Positions 23,304 through 34,640 of a DNA stretch of 64,000 nt are shown here, in pieces (position 1 is the first letter of the stretch; every line of letters starts with the position of its first letter). The notes beneath the pieces were generated by a model, which ran no database searches, was not told where the DNA came from, and was given only the letters and a program-made list of their open reading frames with translations. The position numbers and the translations under genes were made by a program. The stretch spans positions 105,771,116 to 105,835,115 of the forward strand of contig CM041294.1 of the NCBI GenBank assembly GCA_023052935.1, given 5' to 3'. Origin of the DNA: Piezodorus guildinii. Lineage: Eukaryota > Arthropoda > Insecta > Hemiptera > Pentatomidae.

Positions 23304-25070
23304 CCATTGCTGTCGATAAGATATAGTTTGACAATGATAAAATAAAGTATTTTTTTAAAATTAGCACATAAAACCCAATCAACTTAATCACAAATCTGGA
23401 CAGAATCAGAGTATCACATAAACAGAGAGAACTCAATACTCGAGGATGTTTTAACAAATGCACAAAGTTACTTGAAATCACTCATCATCTAACAAATTTA
23501 TTCAAATTTACAACTGTATTTGATAATACAACAAATATATATGTGAACAGAGAAATTATATGAAAAAACTTGTAGGTAAACTACCCATAGGCAGCACTCC
23601 AGTAAATATTCTAAATCAAAAGTTCGCGCGGAAATCTCCATCACATACATCTCCAACATTGTCAGGAATAGAAGAGAAAGCAAGGATTGAAACTAGTGGG
23701 TTAGGGTGGGAAAGGAGTTTTATTTTAATTTAAATACAAAGTACACATCAACTATGGGTATTTGATCAGGCGAGGGAAATCCATATAACCTATTTGAACA
23801 ATTTACACAAACAAATACAAGTTGTTACCGCTATTAGTTTCGTTTATTATTCGAACATAAATTTGTTTATGGGCGGCAACGGCTCTCATATCGAAATATC
23901 ATCACGTCAGGAATGGCTTCGTAGTTAGGATCGAGTAAGGGTCAGAAGCCACTTAAAAGGATAATATTAATTAAATGGTGTGGTTGGGAAAGCCTGAATA
24001 ACATTTTCCGCAAAAAAGGAGAAGGGACGAGAAAGGGCTAAAAGGGTCCCGGAGGATTAGAAAGGGGGAAGAAGGATTGGAAGGATTTATCTAGAATTAC
24101 AAATAGTGTTAGTTAATCAGGCCGTTGGGGTCTGCTTCTAAACAATAGCGGTCCTTACCTTCCCTCCCAGAACTGTAGTTACATCACAATGCCCTAGCAG
24201 CTTTTCCAACCATTCCGAATAAATACTCTTCAGCTGGTAATAAATAATTTATAAATCAAGTAGGAGGTTATATAATTTTTAATAATAATAAAAAAATACA
24301 ATTCAGGCAGTCATAAGGAGTGCCGATAGAAGTTAAATAGTCCGTTTAAGTAGATTATGTTGAGAATGCATGTTTGTTTTTTTTATTATTGTTTCATTTA
24401 CATGTAAAACATTAAAACCCTGTAGAGAAATATCATCTTGAAGTAAGTCATCGTAATCTGTATGTGACTGTATAAGTTGGTGATACACATAGCACTTTTT
24501 TTTTATGGACCTACCATTGTATCAAGGAAATTCAGACATTTAGGAATAAGCTTTATAGTTGTTTCACAGAGCTAACCTCAGTTTCCTAACTTCAGTTTAA
24601 CCAGTAATGAAATATACATTGTACGTGTACTTAATTGAAATCTATATTATTAAAATACATTTAATTTTCACATGTCATATTTCTATACTTGTATGACCAA
24701 GATATTCGATTTCGCTTTGCTACGATTTAAATATTGACAGTAAGATCATCATGACTTTGCTTCGCATATTTAAATGTTTTCATGCTAAGTAATGTTTAAA
24801 TAATACTTACAAATATCGATATTTTAGAGTCAAGAATTAAGATATTCATTACATTAACTTTATATACAGTAAGAGGTAAGCTCTAAGACATAGTTTATCT
24901 ACCATGTCTTTACTCATTCATTTGCAACTGATATAAAAGAATTGATATCGCTATCCCATCTCTAATAGACAGGTATACACAGAGCGCATGCGCCAGTCCT
25001 AATCCTAAATCCTAGAGCATGTTAGTTTCATAATCAAAGCTTTTAATCCTGCTCAAAGGTGGTAGGTGGC
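23304..25070. other. Unique DNA, A+T-rich, one purine-rich island
   Basis: Positions 23880-24200 are richer in G+C and purines (runs of GGGA and AAAGGG). No gene or window-internal repeat is seen. The 60-67-codon minus-strand frames around 23.3-23.7 kb have no domain. Confidence 0.35.
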
Positions 25071-25274
25071 CCTTAGTTATGGCGTCCTTCGTATGGGAAG
25101 TAAAAATGTGGTCCTGAGCCAGTGCGATGTCAGGTAATCATTATAGATCCCTAGCCTAATTAAACCTGGTTTGGCAGAATTTAGGACTAGCATTGTAGCA
25201 TCGTCCGATTAGCAACAGTAGGATAAAGTAATGTAAAATGAATCAACAAACAAAACTAAAAAAACAAAAACAAC
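25071..25274 (+). mobile_element. SINE A body, plus-strand copy, 5'-truncated
   Basis: Shares with the minus-strand SINE next to it the words CCTTAGTTA, GTGCGATGTCAGGTA, ATTTAGGACT and GTAGCATCGTCCGATTAGC. It then has an A-rich tail with AACAAACAAAAC. The tRNA-like head is not recognisable upstream. Single-base differences show that it is an older copy. Confidence 0.75.
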
Positions 25275-25286
25275 AACTAATAAATA

Positions 25287-25573
25287 TTGTTTGTTTATTC
25301 GTTTAACGTCACTTTTATGCAACTATGGCTAATCGGACGATGCTACATACAGTCCTAAATTTTTCCTATCCAGGTTTTATTAGAATAGGGATGTTTAACG
25401 AGTACCTGACATCGCACAGGCTCGGGACCACCTTTTAACGTCCCCTCCGAAGGACGGCGTAACTAAGGATTTTTTACTCCCATTAAAAAATCCTAGGACC
25501 ACCTGCGGGTTTGAACCCGTGACCTTTGGCATGGGAGGATGTTACGCTAGCCACCCAGCTACAAGTGATCCCC
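25287..25573 (-). mobile_element. SINE A, full length, with 12-bp TSD
   Basis: Flanked by AACTAATAAATA at 25275-25286 and 25574-25585. On the minus strand it begins with a tRNA-like head (A-box region GGTGGCTAGCGTAACA, B-box GGGTTCAAACCCGCAGG). The body follows (GTGGTCCCGAGCC, GTGCGATGTCAGGTACTCG, GCATCGTCCGATTAGCC), then an A-rich end. Length is 287 bp. It has inserted right behind the tail of another SINE A copy in the opposite direction, so the pair forms an inverted repeat. The perfect TSD suggests a fairly recent insertion. Confidence 0.88.
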
Positions 25574-25585
25574 AACTAATAAATA

Positions 25586-26351
25586 GAAATTAAAAATTGT
25601 GCATACCCTTACTCAATATTTTAACATAACGGAGAAAGTAAATATGCCGTCAAAAGTTTCAAGATTTAATCATATAAACTAGAATGTTGAAGTGAGAAGT
25701 AAAATCACTTGAAGTAGTTCCTATAGACATATCGCCTCAACATCCAAAAGCAATTTATTTCCAATTAAAATACTGATATTGTCATTGTTTTACCTCCAAA
25801 ACATTTACTATATAGAGTCTATTAAAGAATAAATCCAATGATTGCTAAAAATATAAGTAATCATAAAAAAATGACAAGACAATTATTTAAAAAAAATATA
25901 AACATAATATCTCGAACGAATAATTATATATTTTTTAAATATTAAATAAAATGCTTTTAGTGGAGTTATACACCTCACCACAGTATAAAAACTAATAATC
26001 CTCTAATGGAAACCCCATTGTCCGAGGTCTGGAGCGGTTATTATGCACATGCAGTTAACGTTCCCATTTTACGGCATAGTAAAACCGAGTTTAGGGTCAC
26101 ACTAAAACTGAGAATACTTGGGATTGAATTACTTCAATGGGTAGGCTGTCTCTTTGCCAATACTGCTGTACCCATAACCCAGTGTGCTAGGTTGGAAAAT
26201 CCAATTTGCTTGAAAAAGGTTCAGCAGTAAGTTTTTAATTTTTTCAGATCCGCGGGGAGTGTAACATACATGGATGTTATAACAATAAATCCCGAATAAA
26301 TAAAAAAAAAGTTTTTAAATATATTATGTGAAGTAAATAATTCTGATTTAG
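25586..26351. other. A+T-rich DNA, nothing recognised
   Basis: A 74-codon plus-strand frame at 26006-26230 lies in slightly richer sequence. It has no known domain, and I could not support it as a gene. Confidence 0.35.
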
Positions 26352-26363
26352 GTTTTTAAAAAT

Positions 26364-26599
26364 TATAGGTGGAATAGTCAGGAATCAGTCATTTTTTGAA
26401 ATTTTTTAAATTTTGCCAACGTTTCGGCTCAAGCTTGTCAGCCATCATCAGATAAACTCCCTTTAAGCTTGGACATGGCTCAGTAATGCCTTGATGATGG
26501 CTCACAAGCTTGAGCCGAAACGTTGGCAAAATTAAAAAAATGACTGATTCCTGACTATTCCACCTATAGTAGTTTCTACAGTCGACTATACATCCTCAA
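26364..26599 (-). mobile_element. Hairpin element B1, complete, with 12-bp TSD
   Basis: The TSD GTTTTTAAAAAT lies at 26352-26363 and 26600-26611. Outer ends of the palindrome are TATAGGTGGAATAGTCAGG and its inverse. The core is GCCAACGTTTCGGCTCAAGC and GCCATCATCAG, then the inverse with CTTGATGATGGCTCAC. The tail ACAGTCGACTATACATCCTC is at the right edge, giving minus orientation. The loop part of the left arm is shorter than in B2. Confidence 0.82.
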
Positions 26600-26668
26600 G
26601 TTTTTAAAAATAATTATGGTTTCGACATATTTAAAAATATTACTAACTTTAATAATAAACTGGTAAAA

Positions 26669-26951
26669 TTATTATAGGTGGAATAGTCAGGAATCAGTCA
26701 TTTTTGAAAAGTTTTTAATTTTGCCAACGTTTCGGCTCAAGCTTGTGAGCCATCATCAGGGCATTACTGAGCCATGTCCAAGCATAAACTCACACTAAAA
26801 TGGTTTATGCTTGGACATAGCTCAGTAATGCCCTGATGATGGCTCACAAGCTTGAGCCGAAACGTTGGCAAAATTAAAAACTTTTCAAAAATGACTGATT
26901 CCTGACTATTCCACCTATAATAGTTTCTACAGTCGACTATACACCGTCAAT
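26669..26951 (-). mobile_element. Hairpin element B2, complete, with 14-bp TSD
   Basis: The TSD ATAAACTGGTAAAA lies at 26655-26668 and 26952-26965. The arms run to about 125 bp each and are nearly perfect, including GCCAACGTTTCGGCTCAAGC and GCCATCATCAGGGCATTAC with exact complements. The loop is about 10-15 bp near 26799. The tail ACAGTCGACTATACACC is at the right. It lies only 57 bp from the end of B1 in the same orientation, as an independent insertion with its own TSD. Confidence 0.85.
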
Positions 26952-26965
26952 ATAAACTGGTAAAA

Positions 26966-27601
26966 AATAAGCAACAGTGAAATCGCACAACATCAATATT
27001 TTGAACTAAGTAAAAGGGGATGGAATATCTGTAAAGCTTTTTTTTTATATATATAGAGCCGAGAATAGAGATGGAAAAAAATACCCTCTGTACCGAACGT
27101 GCTTACAAAAAAGTTATCAATATCAAAGCTAAAATTTCCTATTGCCTGCTGTTGACACTCCCAAAGCCACTGCATACACGTGACAATTACGTAGCCCAAC
27201 AACGCAGAACGGCCCACCCATAAAATGTCAGGTATGGGTGCTTTAAATCCTCTCTTAACGCTATCTGAGTACTTATTCAGGCAAGAATACGAATTTCAAA
27301 TGGTTTGTTTATGATATGAAAAAAAAAAGGGAAATCGAAGCCCGTACAACATCTTTTATGAAGAAGTGACCGGTACTATTTCTACTAAATTATAATTGAA
27401 GATATATTTCAAATAGTTTGAAGTTCTACCATCAGCTCATGCCTGAAGGATTATACGTATGTTAGCTTTGTTATAAATATTTCGTTTCACTAAATAGGGT
27501 ATGATGATCATTAATATGCTGGTGTTTCGAACTGACGTTTTTACACACACAAAAAAGAATGGATATTCTTATATGATTGAGGGTAGAAATGTGGATATAT
27601 T
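26966..27601. other. A+T-rich DNA, nothing recognised
   Basis: No shared repeat or coding signal. The 74-codon minus-strand frame at 26993-27217 has no domain. Confidence 0.4.
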
Positions 27602-27613
27602 ATTTATATCACC

Positions 27614-27908
27614 TTCCTTCCTTCTAGTGGCGCAACAGGCCGTGTAGGCCCTGGGCCTCGCGGTGTAAACTTGTGCGAGTTTACACTCACGTTTCACGAT
27701 GCAATTTTTAGTGTAGGGTCATCACTCCCTACGATTAATTTTGTGAGTGGCCACCCTTTGGCTGACGGGTCTCACATATCCGGGGGAGAGGTTGTGAGTG
27801 AATCCACATTTTTTTACATCTTTATAAAAGCCCTGCCGGGACTGGGATTCGAACTCAAACCTGTAGCATGAGAGACTAGCGCGCTAGCCACTCAGCCACG
27901 GGCTCCCC
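27614..27908 (-). mobile_element. SINE C, full length, with 12-bp TSD
   Basis: The TSD ATTTATATCACC lies at 27602-27613 and 27909-27920. On the minus strand it begins with a tRNA-like head GCCCGTGGCTGAGTGGCTAG (A-box region) and GAGTTCGAATCCC (B-box). The ~210-bp body has CCCCCGGATATGTGAGACCC and GTGAGTGTAAACTCGC. It ends AGAAGGAAGGAAGG. GTGGCTGAGTGG suggests a Ser- or Leu-type tRNA ancestor, but the stems are imperfect, so it is not a tRNA gene. The 66-codon plus-strand frame inside is a chance reading of the SINE. Confidence 0.88.
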
Positions 27909-27920
27909 ATTTATATCACC

Positions 27921-30900
27921 ATGGACCATAATTTAAAACCAAATAAATACCGATTCTCGGAGCTGGTTTTTTTTTTTTTTTTTGTCTCAGCATTTATCCT
28001 CCGCCCTCACCTCCTGGCCCGAGAAACCCCGTACAGTCTTAAAAGGCGAGGGAGGGGTGAAAAAAAAAATGATTTGAATTACAATCATGATTTAATTTTA
28101 TCTATGTAAAATTTTAAAATCGTAATATATTTTAGTTATAACCCATTGTACTTTTTCTAATTACGTTTCTTTTAAAATGAGTGAAGCTGTCCGTCAATAA
28201 ATAAATAAATACTTACTTTGGATGGGGTTTTCCTTGCGAAGAATTTAGTCACGCGTCAATATATTTTAATGACTACATATAAAAAAAATAAATAAAAAAA
28301 TAGCCCTTGATTTAAGATACAGTAGTAAGGATGATTTATCTTGTGTTTAATATTTGGAATCTACGAGTTTTTAAATTTATCTAACCAGAACCTGAGGCAG
28401 TAATTATCATTCTTTGGGAAAAATTAGTTGAGAGTACAGTCAAATAAACACACAATTAAGTACAAACATAATTTAATTATAAATTATACTCGTAATTATA
28501 AATTTAATTTATTTAACTGTCAACCATTTTAATTGTATAATTATTATTCTTGCTCGATAACGAAGGTTAATCATTGAGTTTGGGCCCGACATATGATATA
28601 TGCCATAGTGATTAATTTAAATTGGATTAAGGCAGAATGAATGGCTCAATAAGACCATCATAAGAAAGAAAATCTGGCTAAATTACCATCTATTCATTAA
28701 AAATTTACGATATTAATCGCGAAGGAATCTGCTACAATTAGATTCTCTTGGATGAGAGAAGATTTACTCGTTGGATATAGCTATCCCGATGGGGCTGGGT
28801 ATTATTGAGATAACCGGGATTGGGAATCGACTGAGGTTATTATTTCCGAGAGAACAGGCATCGGAGACAAGAGATGCTAATGAGACCGACTCTAGTAAGT
28901 TTGCCAATCTGGCTGGGGGCCAGCCTGCCTCTGTAATAGGCCCTCCCCGGAGCTCTCCCTCCGCCCCAGTCGATGAATAAGAAACCCTCCGGTATTAGCC
29001 TTCTAATCAACTTAAAAACTTCTTACTGTCTTATTCTTTTTCCCTTTTTCCCCCCTCTCCTCTTCCTCTTCCCCCACCATCCTCTGCCCCCATCCTTCGC
29101 TCTCATAGAAGGTTAATTATTCAAAAGCCCCTCCACCTCTCTCCCGGGGCCAGGTAATAATTGTGAATATAATGAGATTTCCTCTCACCAGGCCTGCTTT
29201 AGGCTCAGATGAAAATTACTTTCCTAATATAAATGAACCATTGCCTAAATCTGCCCTATTTAGCATTTTCTAAAAAGAAACTGAGGAGGGAGAAGAAAAA
29301 AAGGGCGAAAACACAAAGGAATCGAGATGGGATACTTTAAATGCTTAGCTTTCTACAGTAGGCTGAAATTAAAAACCAATTGTGCCCAACTTTGTTACCT
29401 AAATTTATGCAATGTGATTACCTGAGAATAATTTCAGGCAACTGGACGTTCCAACACAATAATACATATAATCTATATAAATAATAAATTCAGAATACCA
29501 TTAAATACAAAATTATTAATACAAAAAATCCGTTTTAAATTATTACTAAGTCATTTTCTTAATTGAGACGTTGATTTCCAAAAAATACTAAGACATTTTT
29601 TACGAAATTAATATTTTGACATATTTGTATTCTCATCATTTAGTTTTATCAAAATATTCTAGAGGTTAGGGTTAGGGTATTGGAATAGGTGCTCAACTTC
29701 TTGGTTATTAGCACTAAATATATTTATATTAACTATTATATTTTTTTAACACGTTTAAAATAAAATAGCACACAAACATTTTCATTTATCTATTCTTTTA
29801 AAAAATAATTTTTTTTTTGTTCTTTTATTTCTCATTTGTTCCTATTTTATTTTTATTTATTTATTTTATTATATTATTTCCTTATAGATCAAAATATTTT
29901 ATTTGATTTTATTTAATGAACACTTAAGTCCTTTAAAATCGCAAAAAAGAAATGCTATTATTTTCTAAAGGTACTAATTACAGATTTAGATTCGTTGCAA
30001 ATCTGACGAAAACATTTCATTATAATATGGTGTTATTAATATATTAAAAAAAGTCTAGATTCTAATACTAAAATAATCAAAAAAGTTGTTTTAATAATAT
30101 AGTAATAAGAGATTTTTGCGCTTTCTGTAAAAGTTCCTAGAATGGATAAAGTACCCCTTTGGAAATCAACTTTTCAATTGTGAGCATCTGCATCTCTCAC
30201 TTGAATTTTTTTTCACACGGGTTGCTCATGTCTATCTGTACTAGTGGATCTCCAAAGTAAATCAATCAAAATAAATTATATGCAGAATAATCAGTGACCA
30301 CTTGATTTTTGTTCTAATTTTTCCTAAGATGCGACTGATCAACAATCAACATAATAATAATACATCATAATACATCTCTCTAATAATTATATATAAAAAA
30401 TAAATAAACTTTATTCACAAATTTACATTGTGACAAAATGTTAACAATGATTTTGGATGAGTCATCCTTACAATCAGAAAATATATATATATATTTTTTT
30501 TTTATAGTACTTTAGCCTAAATGGCAAACATATGGTGACATAAAATTGAGGTTATATTGCGATTGCAGGAAAAATATAATTATAATTAAATACATATTTA
30601 GAAGCAAATAATCATTGTATTCTCTGCGAGCTGTCGTAACGTAAAACAAATAAAACAAAAATTATGTTCTTTTTAATTTTTTAATATTTTAAAATTCCAG
30701 CGGTGTATTGATATGAATTAATTATTATAAAATACTAACCGAATATATATGCATATTTATGAAACCCAGGGATTCAGAACGAATTTTTATTTTTTTTCAT
30801 CGGAATAATTATTTTATTATATTTGCGTTTCACAAATTTTCCATACTTGGAGAAAAATGGTGATGTAACTTTTAAATTAGGGCCAACCAAAATTTTTTAT

Positions 30901-33900
30901 ATATTGAAGGCATATGTTATCATAATCAGTAATCATAATGGTAATAGTCTATACATACCATTTAAAAAAAACAAAAATGATATTTCCATAATAAAAGTGA
31001 CATTAAATTAAAAAATCAATAAAAGAAATAAAAAAGATCAAGTGAAATATTTTAAAGTATGATGGGATACTATAACAACCCTCTATTCTTATCCTTGTAT
31101 ACAACTAAACTATTAGTTAGACAGTTATTTAAAAAAAATGTTTCCAAGAACCTCTGATATTGTAATTATTTTTTATTTTTTTTTCAAAAACACTGTAATA
31201 TTCGGTATATTAAAAATATTCGGTCAAAAATATGGCATTTCCACAAACGAAGAACAAGGTATGGAAATGATGAAAAAGGTGCGAATATAGAGAAAGAAAT
31301 GGAGCCGACAGGTCCGTCAAGCTAGGCGTAACTACCTGCCAGCTTCCCTCCCATCACACCGCTTAACTGCTCCCCAGCGAATAATGTTATTTATATTTTA
31401 GTGAGGTTCAGTGTACTGGCTAGAGATGAGAATAAATATAAAACCAATTTGACCTATTCAACCGATGTACGAGAAGCAATGAAGCGTACTAGATTCTAGA
31501 TATTAGAGAAAAAAGCCGATTGTCCGTCCATCTTATTTGGCCTTTTCTGTTAAAAGAAAAAAAAAAAATTGTGTTGTTATACTCTATCCTTTGAAAACTG
31601 CTTTGTTTCCCAGATATATACTGCAGAACAATTAACACATGGTATTTTAAATACCATTCCAGACTGAGTTATTATTTTTTTTTTTTGTTCTGTCTTTTAC
31701 CTGACTATAATTCTTTATTTTATTTCTAGGTTTGAGCACAAAGGTATATTCTTCCATATCATACTGTTTAAACATTTTTTTTTAATTTCTTATGATAGTC
31801 CTTTTATGTAATTACAACTCTGGCATTTTTGGAAGATCCTTTAACCTGTTTATTTTTTCTCCATAGTTATTATTTTAAATTTAATATTTAATTCCCGTAC
31901 TATTTTTGGGGTTAAATTGTAAGTAAAAATTTGAAAAACTTTTTCTTTTACATTATTCAACTCATACATTGAGAGCAAGGGTAGAAGCATTTTTTTTACA
32001 AAAATTGTCTATTTTATCATATTAGTGACAATGCTAGTTTCAGCCTAAAATAAGTTTGACTAGGACTATATACATATGCAATAGATAGATGACAGATACA
32101 TAAAAATATTTTATAACAATGTGAAAACAAAATTTTTATTAAGATAAGAAAACAAACTGGAGTTATTAGGATCCTTGAAAATGGCCTAGGGCTGAAACTT
32201 TGGAGATATGAAAAATAAAAAAGTTTTTGAGTGGAAAATGTGAAAAAAACATTAATGTGATTACTGTGTTATTTAAAAAAAAGAAGTTATATATTGTAAA
32301 TACTTTTGCCGTTACGTCCTTTTTCGTAAAATTATGCTTGTTGGAATTTAAAAGAAAAAAAAAAAGATTGGTATTCAAGTATCAATGAGCAAAAACCTCT
32401 TAACTTTTAAGGAAGAACATGATCTCTGGAACTGAGGATAATGTACGTTATTTTATAATATATAAAAACAAAACAATTAACACCTTACTTGAAAATAGAA
32501 TATTGTACTTAACCTTAGTACGCGTCAATATATAAATTATAATTAAGTTAACATTACACGGATTAAATACATCAACTATATCACGTTTCAAGCAGGCGAG
32601 GATTCTTTAATTCGTCAAATCCTACGAAGTGAAAGATGACTCAAACGCTTAAGAAGGAGACAAGAGTGGAAAATTAAGGAGGAAATACTGCTAACTAAAC
32701 TAATAAGACAGAGCAGAGGCTAACTAGAGAGGGAGGCGAAACTGATGAATTAATATGGAGTCAATGAACTCCATTACGAGCCTTCTATAGCCCAATCAGG
32801 AGTGAGTATCATCATACCTGAATCTGATTGGTCTATTAGAGAGGACATTAACGGCTAATGAAAGTAACAATAAACCATCAATAGAAACTTCGAATTACAA
32901 GGCTGTATCAATGTCATACATATAAAAATATTACACAATAACTTTTTTTGTTGGACTTTAAGAAAGCAACAGTGATTAATTCATCTTAATGGAATAAAAG
33001 AAACGTTTGATATATTTATAAATAAACCGTTCTATAATAATTGGCAGTTTTTTTTTTTCTTTTTTAATTATTTCAAATGCATAATTTATTGACCTTTCTT
33101 TAACTGTATTGGTCACGTAAGCCGTTACAAGAAGCAGTTAAAATTACCTCTATTCACATTTTACTACAATATATCGTGTTTGCTTGAATCTGATTTTTAT
33201 CTCGAGGTACTTAGTTGTTTTGTTCCGTGTTCTGTTCATGTCTTTATATGTACATATATAGGCATTAATACGTACATATTTAATTGACTGGACGAAAAAA
33301 ACACGAGGTGTAACCATCAAAACTACATAAAATATCTCATTTGTTTAAAACATCAAACTCAATCCTATTTTAACAAACAATTATAATTTATTAACAAATA
33401 TGTGAGAGACATTTATTTTTAAAATAAGAAAACTTAAATATAGGTTTCCTTCAACATTCTTTTATTTCATTTTGATCAGTTCTATTCGTAAATTTAGGAT
33501 GATCATGAGTTAAATGCACTGTAAATACAATGCTAATCTGTTTAATAGCAGCAATAGTGTTACCGACCGCAATAATGAGTCCGAGGTTTGGAGTTGTAAA
33601 CTTGTAAGTTTCAGTTTAATAAATATATAAAACAATAAAACAGCTATCAACTGACAATAAATAGTTATCAAGAAAACGAGGTCATTAAAACGAAATATTT
33701 ATCAATAAATATAAATATATTTAGTTATAAATATTTATATCTAGAAAAAATATAATAAGTGTTAAACTCAATAACAATTTTTTTAAAAAAGGTGTTCGAC
33801 GGCACAGAGAATTTTCGGGAATCGAAGAAGAAAGATTGTTTGAAACTAGAGAGTATCACGGCAATGGAGTTCATCTTGAAAGGAAAGGTATCAGGTTCGA

Positions 33901-34084
33901 TCCAAATCAGCAATATATTAAGTTCGACATAAATGATTTGTTCAAGACAAAGTTAAGGACATGGAGGATTGTAATCGTTTAACATATAAGATTATGAAAG
34001 GACGAATCTTGAAATCGGCTCGAATGCTAAATGGAACTTTTTATACGAGATATGAAAGATGATACAAAAAAAAAAAAAAATAAT
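27921..34084. other. Long unique A+T-rich stretch with one G+C-rich island
   Basis: No repeat family of this window recurs here. Positions 28750-29160 form an island with an open 69-codon plus-strand frame (28771-28980), a donor-like CTA/GTAAGTTTG near 28890 and a pyrimidine-rich tract 29030-29100. It might be an exon or a regulatory block and the product is not recognised. Smaller richer patches lie near 31280-31380 and 32590-32880. Everything else is A+T-rich DNA with homopolymer runs. Confidence 0.3.
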
Positions 34085-34640
34085 AAAAAAAATCAACTAA
34101 ATATAGCTCCTTAACGATAGGCCCTAGCGACAAATGGTAAATAACAAAAAACATTCTCTACTAAATTAATGACCAGAAAACGGTTTTTTATTTATTTTTT
34201 TTTTTTTCATGCACCGAAAGCGATACAGCGTGTCAAAAAAGTGTCACCAATAAAAATATGTAGGAAAAACGTGACTTTTTTCATTGAAAAAAATTTAAGA
34301 CCTAAACAGAGGGCCCTAGCGACAACTGTTTATACGAAAATAAATTCAAATTTTCAATGCGAACGACACCAACAGACATAACGTGTCAATAAAGCCCCAA
34401 CACTTAATAAATGAAACAAAACGTGACTTTTTCCCCTGGAACCAATATAGCTTCGAAACAGTAGATTCTAGCAACAAATGTTATATAACAAAAATATTCT
34501 GCTCTAAATGTCTGACAATGGAAGTTTCTTCAAAGTTTCAATTCTAGCAATACTAACAGAACAAGAGCGTGTCAAACAGTAGGTGAAAAAAAAAAATAGA
34601 CAATAAATGTTAAAGACCCCCCGCCAAAAGATATATCCAT
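34085..34640 (+). repeat. Diverged tandem repeat, three units of about 150-190 bp
   Basis: The words GGCCCTAGCGACAA (34120), GGCCCTAGCGACAA (34312) and a decayed TTCTAGCAACAAAT (34464) recur. Each is followed by a TTTATA- or AACA-rich part and then CGTGTCAAAAA, CGTGTCAATAA or CGTGTCAAACA with AAACGTGACTTTTT. Units have drifted in length. Class unknown. Confidence 0.6.

Noticed and set aside
25490..25573. tRNA gene on the minus strand
   Set aside because: Part of a TSD-flanked 287-bp SINE; the same head occurs at 3416-3490.
27838..27908. tRNA gene on the minus strand
   Set aside because: A- and B-box words are present, but the acceptor stem does not close and a ~210-bp SINE body with TSDs follows.
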